Shown: positions 1-5,631 of the stretch, in pieces
How the letters are laid out: each line of letters begins with the position of its first letter
Numbering within the stretch: position 1 is the stretch's first letter
Source of the DNA: CAZAGT01 sp964484515
GTDB lineage: Bacteria > Desulfobacterota > DSM-4660 > Desulfatiglandales > HGW-15
Direction: 5' to 3'
DNA length: 8,829 nt
Assembly: GCA_964484515.1 (NCBI GenBank)
Contig: CAZAGT010000207.1
Location: 1-8,829, forward strand
Notes under the pieces: generated by a model
Told to the model about the DNA's origin: nothing
The model's database searches: none
Seen by the model: only the letters and a program-made list of their open reading frames with translations
Program-made: the position numbers and the translations under genes

Positions 1-74
1 CGATAAGTTTCAAGGACATGTTGAAGCGAATCAAACGGGTGACCGCCGATGGGGCGCAGCCGGTGATCAAGTAA
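1..74 (+). CDS. C-terminal tail of an upstream gene (partial)
   Basis: An open frame starting with the codon at base 3 runs 23 codons to TAA at 72-74. The end of the peptide is basic (KRIKRVTADG, ending PVIK). The piece is too short to recognise a family. In enterobacteria, ydbL-type (DUF1318) genes lie downstream of the large envelope protein gene ydbH, so a YdbH/AsmA-like protein is one possibility, but nothing in these residues proves it. A second frame is also open here, continuous with the next gene, so even the frame choice is provisional. No terminator is visible between this stop and the gene at 155, so read-through into that gene is plausible. Confidence 0.4.
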   Translation, partial: ISFKDMLKRIKRVTADGAQPVIK

Positions 75-154
75 GGCTGTTAAGAACAAGGGCTGCTCCC
101 GCCGTCCGCCATCCAGCAAGGGAAGGTGACTATTTCAGACAAGGGGGAAGGACT

Positions 155-700
155 ATGAAAACGCCGCGCACAACGATCGGGCTGTGCTCCGCAGCATTCG
201 TCTTGTTTGTGTTTGCCTGCGTGACGATCAACATCTACTTTCCGGCAGAGAAGGTGGAGTCCGTGGCTGGAGAAATCGTTGAGGACATCCGGGGCCCGAG
301 CGGCAGCCAGGGGGAGGCGCCGGCCGGAGACCAGAGCTCCTTTCTCAACAGGGCTCTTGCGGCCCTTTCTACCGCACCGGCCTGGGCCGAAGAGGCCACG
401 ACCGTTTCAAACCCGACGATCCGCGCCCTGAAGGAAAGAATGCGGAACCGTTATGCCTCGATGAAGCCCTTCTACCAGAATGGCCTCCTGGCAGAAGGCG
501 ACAACGGCCTGGTATCGGTCAAGGGGACTCAGGGTCTTGGGCTCAAAGAACAGCGCGATCTCAATAATCTGGTAAGCGCGGAAAACAAAGATCGTCAAGC
601 TCTATATCGTGAGGTGGCCAAGGCCTTGAACATCGATCCGAGTCAGGTCGACCGGGTTGCCGAGATCTTTGCCAAGGAGTGGCAAAAATCGGTGCGTTGA
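155..700 (+). CDS. DUF1318 (YdbL-like) family lipoprotein
   Basis: A 181-residue predicted envelope protein. Residues 1-21 form a signal peptide: basic start (KTPRTT), hydrophobic stretch (residues 9-21), then a lipobox-like V-F-A-C ending at Cys22, which would be lipidated. Phe at -2 of the lipobox is unusual. After it comes VTINIYFPAEKVESVAGEIV, typical of DUF1318 proteins, then a Gly/Pro/Ala-rich linker (about 47-85). A helical C-terminal domain follows (about 86-181), with the features ALKERMRNRY, a short Gly-containing turn near GDNGLVSVKG, and DLNNLVSAENKDRQALY. This matches the YdbL core (early linker, then a conserved NxxR-type helix). E. coli YdbL is connected with outer-membrane lipid homeostasis through YdbH/YnbE; here the function is not known. 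A G-rich Shine-Dalgarno (GGGGGAAGGA, 142-151) supports the ATG at 155. The stop overlaps the start of the GAF-ANTAR gene, so the two are probably co-translated. Confidence 0.8.
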   Translation: MKTPRTTIGLCSAAFVLFVFACVTINIYFPAEKVESVAGEIVEDIRGPSGSQGEAPAGDQSSFLNRALAALSTAPAWAEEATTVSNPTIRALKERMRNRYASMKPFYQNGLLAEGDNGLVSVKGTQGLGLKEQRDLNNLVSAENKDRQALYREVAKALNIDPSQVDRVAEIFAKEWQKSVR

Positions 701-1413
701 TGGAGAAGGCCACCCCTGAGACCTATGATAAGTATATCAAGGGCCTGGTCGACATCAGCCGTGCGATCACCTCCGATCTCTACCTTGAGGATATTTTGAA
801 ACTGATCGTCATGGTCACGGCCAGGGTCACAGGAGTCGAGATCTGCTCCCTCTGGCTGATCGACGAAGGCGAAGGTCCCACGAAAATACGCCTGAAGGCG
901 ACTCAAGCCATCGACCCCGACTACGTCAAAGACCGCGCCCTGAATCTCAACGAGGGGGTGGTCGGTTACGTGGTCACAGAGAACAAACCCCTCATCATCG
1001 ACGATGTCCTGAAAGAACCGCGATTCAAGGAAAAGGAGATGGCCCGCAAGTTGGGTCTCGTCGCGATGCTGGGGGTCCCCATGCACAACAAGGACAACAG
1101 GGTCATCGGGGTGCTTAATTGTTTCACGGCCAGGCCGCACCACTTCTCGGCCACGGAGGTCAACTTGATCACTGCGGTGGCCAATCAGGCGGCCGTGGCC
1201 ATTTTCAACACGGAGCTCATGGTTCAGACCAAGGTCATTCAGGAAGAATTGGAGACCCGCAAGCTGGTTGAACGTGCCAAAGAAATCCTCATGAATCGCC
1301 GCAGCATGAACGGGGAACAAGCCCACCGCTGGCTGCAAAAACGGAGCATGGACCTGCGTAAGTCCATCCGAAGCATTGCCGAGGCGATCCTCCTCTCTGA
1401 GGAAATCTATTAA
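700..1413 (+). CDS. GAF-ANTAR transcription antitermination regulator
   Basis: A 237-residue cytoplasmic RNA-binding regulator. An N-terminal helix (about 5-30) leads into a GAF sensory domain (about 30-171), with LNEGVVGYVVTENKPLIIDD and GVPMHNKDNRVIGVLNCF as its characteristic core strands. A charged coiled-coil-like linker (172-188) precedes the ANTAR domain (about 186-237): KLVERAKEILMNRR, then AHRWLQKRSMDLRKSI and IAEAIL, which match the three-helix ANTAR pattern. ANTAR proteins bind pairs of hairpins with six-base loops in nascent leader RNA and block terminator formation. Such a leader lies 130 bp downstream (1546-1622), making this protein its obvious partner. No receiver domain is present, so the signal enters through the GAF pocket; its ligand is unknown. 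The ATG at 700 overlaps the preceding stop as TGATG. A GTG at 679 is in frame but sits on the AAGGAG sequence (674-679), so it is less likely. Confidence 0.9.
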   Translation: MEKATPETYDKYIKGLVDISRAITSDLYLEDILKLIVMVTARVTGVEICSLWLIDEGEGPTKIRLKATQAIDPDYVKDRALNLNEGVVGYVVTENKPLIIDDVLKEPRFKEKEMARKLGLVAMLGVPMHNKDNRVIGVLNCFTARPHHFSATEVNLITAVANQAAVAIFNTELMVQTKVIQEELETRKLVERAKEILMNRRSMNGEQAHRWLQKRSMDLRKSIRSIAEAILLSEEIY

Positions 1414-1487
1414 CCCACCTCTTAGTCTGCCTCTTATCCCTTTTTTATCGCAGCTAATTTTTTTTCTATGAATTAAGTAGAAATAAC

Positions 1488-1517
1488 TTGACAGGTATTT
1501 TTAGCTCTACTAATAAT
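1488..1517 (+). promoter_or_regulatory. sigma-70-type promoter of the glutamate-synthase-like gene
   Basis: A perfect -35 TTGACA (1488-1493) is followed after 18 bases by AATAAT (1512-1517), a 5/6 match to the -10 consensus; the overlapping TAATAA at 1511 gives a spacing of 17. The surroundings are AT-rich compared with the coding DNA. Transcription would start around 1524-1526, placing both antiterminator hairpins and the terminator inside a leader of roughly 135 nt. The constitutive look of this promoter fits control by termination rather than by initiation. Confidence 0.7.
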
Positions 1518-1545
1518 TCGTAGCAATAAACAGTTAAAATGAACG

Positions 1546-1597
1546 TTGCACAAGGGCGTGCGGGGTTCGGCGGTTCCGGAGGACGAAGGCGTCTTCC
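1546..1597 (+). promoter_or_regulatory. ANTAR-responsive two-hairpin antiterminator RNA
   Basis: Hairpin 1 (1546-1563) has a 6-bp stem UUGCAC/GUGCGG closing a six-base loop AAGGGC, which carries the A1 and G4 that ANTAR targets conserve. A 14-nt linker follows. Hairpin 2 (1578-1597) has a 7-bp stem GGAGGAC/GUCUUCC (one G-U pair) closing a six-base loop GAAGGC; it has G4 but G instead of A at position 1, and it matches loop 1 at positions 2, 4, 5 and 6. The 3' arm of hairpin 2 (1591-1597) is also part of the 5' arm of the terminator at 1586-1622, so the two folds exclude each other. Bound GAF-ANTAR protein would stabilise hairpin 2 and allow read-through. The structures are read directly from the sequence; the regulation is inferred from the ANTAR family mechanism. 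Confidence 0.82.
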
Positions 1598-1622
1598 CCT
1601 TTTCACGGGGAGGCGCCTTTTT
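1586..1622 (+). terminator. regulated intrinsic terminator in the gltB-like leader
   Basis: The 5' arm 1586-1599 (AAGGCGTCTTCCCC) pairs with 1607-1619 (GGGGAGGCGCCTT) with one G-U pair and one bulged T at about 1594, around a 7-base loop (1600-1606). It ends in a run of five T (1618-1622), followed by a less uniform GGTTCTGGTTT. It lies 40 bp before the start codon of the gene it would silence, and overlaps antiterminator hairpin 2, so it is a conditional terminator. Confidence 0.85.
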
Positions 1623-1649
1623 GGTTCTGGTTTAGATCAAAAAGATGAG

Positions 1650-1657
1650 AGGAGGAG
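1650..1657 (+). promoter_or_regulatory. ribosome-binding site fixing the start at 1662
   Basis: AGGAGGAG lies 4 bases before the ATG at 1662. It settles the start choice: an in-frame ATG at 1539 has no Shine-Dalgarno, and starting there would translate through the antiterminator and terminator. Confidence 0.8.
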
Positions 1658-1661
1658 AATC

Positions 1662-3275
1662 ATGAATCTGGGAACACCAAACGCGAATGACGTCTCGCAG
1701 ACCTTTAACCGTTCAAAAAACGTGGTCCCCATGTCAGGGCTCTGCTCGCGATGCGTGGACGGGTGCCGGGGAAACTGTGAGGTATTCAAGGCATCCTTTC
1801 GCGGAAGGGAGGTCATCTACCCTTCTCCTTACGGCGACGTGACGGCGGGGGCGGACAAGGACTACCCCGTAGATTACTCCCATTTAAACATCCACGGGTA
1901 TGCACTCGGCACTCGGGGGCTGGGCGTGATTCAGGGGAATCCGGACACAGCCGTCTTTCCCAAGGTCGACACCGAAACCGCCTACGGCTGGGAGAAGAAG
2001 GTCAAGATGAAGCTCCCCGTGTTTACGGGCGCGCTCGGTTCGACGGATATCGCCCGTAAGAACTGGGATGCCTTTGCGATCGGTGGGGCGATTGCGGGGA
2101 TCACCATCGTATGTGGCGAGAATGTCTGCGGCATCGATCCGGAGCTCGAGCTGGACGCCAACAATAGGATCAAAAAGTCACCCGAAATGGACCGCCGGAT
2201 TGAGGTCTACAAGAGATATCATCAAGGTTACGGGGAAGTCCTGGTCCAGATGAACGTGGAAGACACTCGCCTGGGTGTGGCCGAATACATCCTGGACAAA
2301 CACGGTATCGACACGATCGAGTTGAAGTGGGGCCAAGGCGCCAAGTCGATCGGTGGGGAAATTAAAGTCGACAGCCTCGAAAGGGCCCTGGAGCTTCAGC
2401 GCAGGGGCTATATCGTGACCCCCGACCCGTCCTCTGAAGTGAATCAAAGGGCCTTCGAGGCCGGGGCTATCAAGGAGTTTGAAAGACATTCGCGACTGGG
2501 CTTTGTCGATCAAGAAACATTCCTCTCCGAGGTGCAACGCTTGCGGGACATCGGGTTCAGCCGGATTACCCTCAAGACCGGCGCCTATGGCCTCAGAGAG
2601 CTTGCCATGGCCATCAAGTGGGGAACCCAGGCCAAAATCGACCTCTTGACCATTGACGGTGCCCCCGGCGGTACCGGTATGAGTCCCTGGCGGATGATGG
2701 AGGAGTGGGGGGTGCCCAGCATTTATCTCCATTCCGCCGCCGTCGAGTTTGCGGAGTATCTGAAGAGCAAGGGCGAGACACACATCTGCGATTTTGCCTT
2801 TGCCGGCGGCTTCTCGACCGAGGACCACATATACAAGGCGATCGCATTGGGTGCCCAATACGTCAAGGCGGTGTGCATGGGAAGGGCCATGATGATACCC
2901 GGTTTCGTCGGAAAAAACATCGCCACGTGGGCCAAGGCCGACGACCTACCCAAGACTGTGGCTCAGTACGGCAAGACGCCGGAGGAGATCTTTATCACAT
3001 ATGAGAGGGTCAAGGAGCTGGTCGGTAATGACGAGATGGAGAACATCCCCTTGGGTGCGGTAGGCATCTACAGTTTTTGCGACAAACTACGGGTCGGCCT
3101 TCAGCAGCTCATGGCGGGCTCCCGTTGTTTTCGGGTTCATGCCATCACGAGAAAAGAACTCATGTCACTGACGCGGGAATGCGCCGAGGTCACCGGCATC
3201 CCTTATGTCATGGACTGCTATCGCGACGAGGCCATAGAGGTACTCGATTCGTCAACCTCATTCTCCATCTTCTAG
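1662..3275 (+). CDS. FMN-binding glutamate synthase family protein (GltB-like, stand-alone)
   Basis: A 537-residue cytoplasmic protein of the family annotated as FMN-binding glutamate synthase, corresponding to the FMN/synthase domain of GOGAT (transfer of ammonia nitrogen to 2-oxoglutarate). Visible motifs: LPVFTGALGSTDIARKNW near residue 125, ENVCGIDP, the synthase signature LKWGQGAKSIGGEIKV (about 220-235), LLTIDGAPGGTGMSP (about 327-341, the FMN phosphate-binding region), and AFAGGFSTEDH with GAQYVKAVCMGRAMM further on. The N-terminus has a CxxCxxxCxxxC cluster (Cys28, 31, 35, 39) that could bind a metal or Fe-S centre. It lacks the glutamine amidotransferase domain and the GOGAT motif with CxxxxCPVG that holds the 3Fe-4S cluster. 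The substrate and electron donor are therefore not established; ammonia-dependent activity or a related amino-transfer role are both possible. Its leader carries the ANTAR-controlled terminator, so expression probably follows the signal sensed by the upstream GAF-ANTAR protein. Confidence 0.88.
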   Translation: MNLGTPNANDVSQTFNRSKNVVPMSGLCSRCVDGCRGNCEVFKASFRGREVIYPSPYGDVTAGADKDYPVDYSHLNIHGYALGTRGLGVIQGNPDTAVFPKVDTETAYGWEKKVKMKLPVFTGALGSTDIARKNWDAFAIGGAIAGITIVCGENVCGIDPELELDANNRIKKSPEMDRRIEVYKRYHQGYGEVLVQMNVEDTRLGVAEYILDKHGIDTIELKWGQGAKSIGGEIKVDSLERALELQRRGYIVTPDPSSEVNQRAFEAGAIKEFERHSRLGFVDQETFLSEVQRLRDIGFSRITLKTGAYGLRELAMAIKWGTQAKIDLLTIDGAPGGTGMSPWRMMEEWGVPSIYLHSAAVEFAEYLKSKGETHICDFAFAGGFSTEDHIYKAIALGAQYVKAVCMGRAMMIPGFVGKNIATWAKADDLPKTVAQYGKTPEEIFITYERVKELVGNDEMENIPLGAVGIYSFCDKLRVGLQQLMAGSRCFRVHAITRKELMSLTRECAEVTGIPYVMDCYRDEAIEVLDSSTSFSIF

Positions 3276-3282
3276 CTAGCGC

Positions 3283-3315
3283 GTCCCTCCCCGCATTATC
3301 GCGGGGAGGAGGGAC
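3283..3315. terminator. GC-rich hairpin between convergent genes, probable terminator
   Basis: GTCCCTCCCCGC (3283-3294) pairs with GCGGGGAGG...GAC (3301-3315) around a loop ATTATC, with three unpaired bases (AGG) on the 3' arm. It starts 8 bases after the glutamate-synthase-like stop and lies on the 3' side of the oppositely oriented gene. There is no T run on either side, so termination may be weak or factor-assisted. Confidence 0.5.
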
Positions 3316-3336
3316 ATCCCTCCATTGAAAACACCA

Positions 3337-3432
3337 TCACGACCAAGATGACCCATACGCTCCGATTCTCTTGATCCGGGCTCTGTCCTCGGCATGAAAA
3401 GCCCTCTCATAGACCGCCCCTGTTTGACTCAT
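3337..3432 (-). CDS. possible 31-residue ORF overlapping the preceding stop
   Basis: On the minus strand the stop of the KaiC-like/XRE/cupin gene overlaps an ATG as ATGA (3429-3432). The frame runs 31 codons to TGA at 3337: charged and helical at first (AVYERAFHAEDRARIKRIG), then SSWS. No recognised family. A neighbouring frame just downstream reads VWVILVVMVFSM, which looks like a membrane segment, so a one-base frameshift (real or a sequencing error) would give a small protein of about 45 residues with one membrane helix. Evidence is only the start/stop overlap and composition; it may be non-coding. Confidence 0.3.
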   Translation of the reverse strand: MSQTGAVYERAFHAEDRARIKRIGAYGSSWS

Positions 3433-4727
3433 TTCACCTTGATCCACAACAATCTCGCCACGTCCGGCCCATCATTCCGCCATTGTGACGGCATAGCCGC
3501 GATCAGGTAGATCATATCGCCGGCCTGGGCCGTATACTCCGATTTTTCCATCTTGATTTGCAGTTCTCCCGCGAGCAGATAACCAACCTCTTCACCTTTG
3601 TGGACGAAGAAATGGGAAGGCAGGCTTGTCTTCGGCGGGATTTCGATTAGGTAAGGCTCTGTCTTAGGGTCAAAATCGACGGGGGTGAGCAGCCATGCGT
3701 TGTAGCTCCCTTCGGAGACATTAGGGAGCTTCGCGGCTACAGCAGCGGCCGCTGGGAAGACGACCCGGTTCTCCACCCGGGCCTTTTCCTGGAAAAAGGA
3801 GCTGACATCTACAGCGAGGACTTCCGCCATTTTGAGGAGCGCGGGCAGCGAGGGATATATCGAGTCACTCTCTACTTGTGATATGGTACTTGGCGTCACG
3901 CCTACGAGTTTCGCGAGCTCGGTCTGAGACAAGCCGCGCCTTGTGCGGAGCTCCTTTAGGCGTATTCCAAGTTCGATCCTGCCCTTCGTGCGGTTCTCGC
4001 CGTCAAAGGTTACATTGAGGGCCCTACTCCAGTACTTATACGGTTTGTTCAGGGTATCCGTATCGCGTTCCTCTGCCTTGAGGATCGTCAAGGAGGTCGT
4101 GCCGCGTTTAACCGACAGCTCAATCGCCACCTGGGCGATCTGATTGATTTGAGCCCTAAGCCTCGGCGAATGAGCCCGCTTTTCCATGATCCAGTAGGCA
4201 ATCGTATTGAGTTCATACAACCGCGGACAGGAATGCGAGTAGAACTTGATGAGGCTTTCTTCCCCACCCCACAACTCCTGCATTCCCGTAATGCTTTCAA
4301 ATACGAAGCGCACATCACCCCGCATGGTCCCATGAAGGCTGTAAATGGCGTCAATGACGTTCTTTTCGTCCTGCGGATTCTCGACCGGTATGATCCGGCA
4401 GGGCCAATCCGAGTGCGAAGCCTCGTAGAATCTCAAGAATATGGGTGATCCGTCGCCCTTCCCATAGGTGAAACAGTCTAGGATATGAAACGCTGGGCTC
4501 TCCGCCAGCGACCCGAGCCTATCGAGCAAGTTTTTAGGGGATCGGTCAAAGGTCAGATAGATGAATGGTTTGTTTTGGGCGAGGGAGGTCTGAATGAAGT
4601 TGAGGCAGAACACTGAAGCAAGACTGCCGGCATCATCGTGCCAAACAACGTTGTCTCCGATGAAAAGCCCGCCCAGGAGACGATCGAGTTGACTGACCCC
4701 GGACCCGACTCGGAGCTTTTGCCGCAT
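3429..4727 (-). CDS. degenerate KaiC/RAD55-like domain - XRE helix-turn-helix - cupin regulator
   Basis: A 432-residue predicted cytoplasmic DNA-binding regulator with three parts (numbered from the ATG at 4727). Residues about 7-225 resemble the RecA-like KaiC/RAD55 fold: GVSQLDRLLGG, then IYLTFDRSPKNLLDRLG. The Walker A position reads GDNVVWHDDAGSLA with no GKT/S, and the Walker B region reads VRFVFES without Asp, so ATP binding is probably lost. Residues about 252-311 are an XRE/HTH_3 domain (LKELRTRRGLSQTELAKLVG, then TPSTISQVE). Residues about 358-432 are a cupin (HFFVHKGEEVGYLLAGE, then AGDMIYLIAAMPSQW), whose second motif lacks the usual His, so it may bind a small molecule rather than a metal. 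The start at 4727 has a well-spaced AAGGA; an in-frame GTG at 4742 has none. The gene follows the PII gene by 91 bp on the same strand. Function is inferred to be transcription control; the ligand and targets are unknown. Confidence 0.8.
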   Translation of the reverse strand: MRQKLRVGSGVSQLDRLLGGLFIGDNVVWHDDAGSLASVFCLNFIQTSLAQNKPFIYLTFDRSPKNLLDRLGSLAESPAFHILDCFTYGKGDGSPIFLRFYEASHSDWPCRIIPVENPQDEKNVIDAIYSLHGTMRGDVRFVFESITGMQELWGGEESLIKFYSHSCPRLYELNTIAYWIMEKRAHSPRLRAQINQIAQVAIELSVKRGTTSLTILKAEERDTDTLNKPYKYWSRALNVTFDGENRTKGRIELGIRLKELRTRRGLSQTELAKLVGVTPSTISQVESDSIYPSLPALLKMAEVLAVDVSSFFQEKARVENRVVFPAAAAVAAKLPNVSEGSYNAWLLTPVDFDPKTEPYLIEIPPKTSLPSHFFVHKGEEVGYLLAGELQIKMEKSEYTAQAGDMIYLIAAMPSQWRNDGPDVARLLWIKVK

Positions 4728-4818
4728 TCCTGTTTCCTTCACACCACTGCGCAGCCGTCAGAGACTCGGCCAGTCAAGACCGCCAAGGGCCTCTCCAAAC
4801 CGTCCGTTCCCTGATGCA

Positions 4819-5157
4819 TCAGATGGCGTCTTCGTCCTCTTCTCCGGTCCGAATACGAATCGCCTTCTCGACGGGTAAGATGAAAATCTTGCCGTCACCG
4901 ATCTGTCCAGTGTGAGCATTCTCCTTGATCGCTTCCACGACCCGCGGAAGGAGGTCATCTGCGACGACTAATTCAATCTTGGTCTTGGGCAGGAAGTCCA
5001 CGAGGTATTCGGCGCCACGGTAGACCTCTTTGTGCCCCTTTTGTCTCCCGAATCCCTTGACCTCGGTCATCGTCATGCCCGAAACACCCAGTTTGAGGAT
5101 TGCATCCTTCACGTCTTCCAGTTTGAAGGGCTTGATAATCGCTTCTATCTTCTTCAT
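4819..5157 (-). CDS. glnB: nitrogen regulatory PII protein (minus-strand copy)
   Basis: A 112-residue protein, the usual PII length, forming a cytoplasmic trimer that binds ATP/ADP and 2-oxoglutarate. Family signatures are intact: MKKIEAIIKPFKLEDVKDA at the N-terminus, the T-loop GHKEVYRGAEY with Tyr51 (the GlnD uridylylation site), the B-loop TGQIGDGKIF (83-92) and the C-terminal RIRTGE. Compared by eye with the second copy at 7259, 79 of 112 residues are identical with no gaps. Whether it is GlnB or GlnK cannot be decided from sequence alone, so the symbol is provisional; it is not linked in the same direction to amtB. Minus-strand SD-like GAGGGAAGA precedes the ATG. It is the first gene of the minus-strand unit and probably shares a transcript with the KaiC-like/XRE/cupin gene. 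Confidence 0.93.
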   Translation of the reverse strand: MKKIEAIIKPFKLEDVKDAILKLGVSGMTMTEVKGFGRQKGHKEVYRGAEYLVDFLPKTKIELVVADDLLPRVVEAIKENAHTGQIGDGKIFILPVEKAIRIRTGEEDEDAI

Positions 5158-5240
5158 GGTGATCTTCCCTCTTCTACGAACCCGATTCCGTTACACCCTA
5201 CCTTAGACCTTCAGGGAAGGATGTGGGCCTTAATGAAGCT

Positions 5241-5369
5241 CCCCGCAACAAGCTGCGGGGTATCAAAGCGGAATTTGGCAAAGCCTAACCCGCCTTCGCC
5301 CTGCGAGCTTCGGCGCGTCGCCACGCCCTTCATCCCTACAGCAAGCTGCAGGGTCTCCAGGCGAAGGCG
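5241..5369 (-). repeat. structured leader / REP-like inverted repeats upstream of PII
   Basis: On the minus-strand transcript there are two near-identical hairpins. At 5260-5241 CCCCGCAG and UUGCGGGG close a CUUG tetraloop; at 5353-5334 CCCUGCAG and CUGUAGGG close the same CUUG tetraloop, each 8 bp with G-U pairs that pair only on this strand. A perfect 10-bp inverted repeat, CGCCTTCGCC (5291-5300) against GGCGAAGGCG (5360-5369), encloses the second hairpin. The arrangement resembles dispersed intergenic REP/BIME-type repeats, but the better pairing on the transcribed strand also fits a leader RNA structure. No terminator T run follows. Copy number in the genome cannot be judged from this window. 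Confidence 0.5.
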
Positions 5370-5410
5370 AATGAAAGCCGCCCAAAGACGATTTGCGAGT
5401 AAGACCGATT

Positions 5411-5439
5411 ACTATAGTGAAGGGCCGGCGCCCTGTCAA
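5411..5439 (-). promoter_or_regulatory. sigma-70-type promoter of the minus-strand PII gene
   Basis: Read on the minus strand, TTGACA (5439-5434) is followed after exactly 17 bases by TATAGT (5416-5411), a perfect -35 and a 5/6 -10. Transcription would start near 5404, giving a leader of about 245 nt before the PII start at 5157. No sigma-54 signature was found for this gene, so its two sides of the intergenic region appear to be under different sigma factors. Confidence 0.6.
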
Positions 5440-5494
5440 GGCGCGCGATCTCTCGGCAGCATAGGCCACATTTTCGTTTTTCATTTTTTCTTAT

Positions 5495-5510
5495 AATACA
5501 AAATTGTATT
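5495..5510. promoter_or_regulatory. 16-bp palindrome, possible operator
   Basis: AATACAA and TTGTATT form a perfect inverted repeat around AA in an AT-rich stretch between the divergent PII and amtB genes, about 75 bp upstream of the sigma-54 -24 element. Size and symmetry suit a dimeric helix-turn-helix regulator; the XRE-domain protein of the neighbouring unit is a candidate only by proximity. Confidence 0.35.
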
Positions 5511-5544
5511 TCTTGTTAAGGCGGTTATTGAGGGCCTGCCTTTC

Positions 5545-5558
5545 AATATCCTGATATT
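5545..5558. promoter_or_regulatory. 14-bp palindrome, possible second operator
   Basis: AATATC and GATATT form a perfect inverted repeat around CT, centred 49 bp from the palindrome at 5495 and about 27 bp before the sigma-54 promoter. Both palindromes begin AATA and end TATT. Short AT-rich palindromes arise by chance, so this is weak evidence. Confidence 0.25.
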
Positions 5559-5584
5559 ACTTACTTATAAAGGCCGAATCGCAA

Positions 5585-5600
5585 TGGCACAGCAATTGCT
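5585..5600 (+). promoter_or_regulatory. sigma-54 (RpoN) promoter of amtB
   Basis: TGGCAC (5585-5590), five bases, then TTGCT (5596-5600) matches the -24/-12 consensus with the invariant GG (5586-5587) and GC (5598-5599) at correct spacing. Transcription would begin near 5611, leaving a leader of about 20 nt. The -12 half lies in a perfect palindrome AGCAATTGCT (5591-5600), and CAATTGC repeats at 5593 and 5601. No clear NtrC-type GCAC-N7-GTGC enhancer was seen upstream. Nitrogen-limitation control through an NtrC-type activator is inferred. Confidence 0.85.
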
Positions 5601-5631
5601 CAATTGCGGTTAAAAAATAGGGAGAACGAAA

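Noticed and set aside
679..699. GTG start for the GAF-ANTAR gene
   Set aside because: It abuts AAGGAG directly with no spacing; the ATG at 700 overlaps the previous stop and fits coupling.
643..1338. 231-residue minus-strand frame opposite the GAF-ANTAR gene
   Set aside because: Shadow of the well-supported GAF-ANTAR reading frame; no known family.
1539..1661. In-frame ATG 41 codons upstream of the chosen gltB-like start
   Set aside because: It has no Shine-Dalgarno and would translate through the antiterminator hairpins and terminator; AGGAGGAG sits correctly before 1662.
4728..4742. GTG start for the KaiC-like/XRE/cupin gene
   Set aside because: No ribosome site precedes it, and it coincides with the AAGGA that serves the ATG at 4727.
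5032..5496. 154-residue plus-strand frame across the PII start and intergenic region
   Set aside because: It runs antisense through PII and the inverted repeats; the composition looks non-coding and PII is certain on the other strand.
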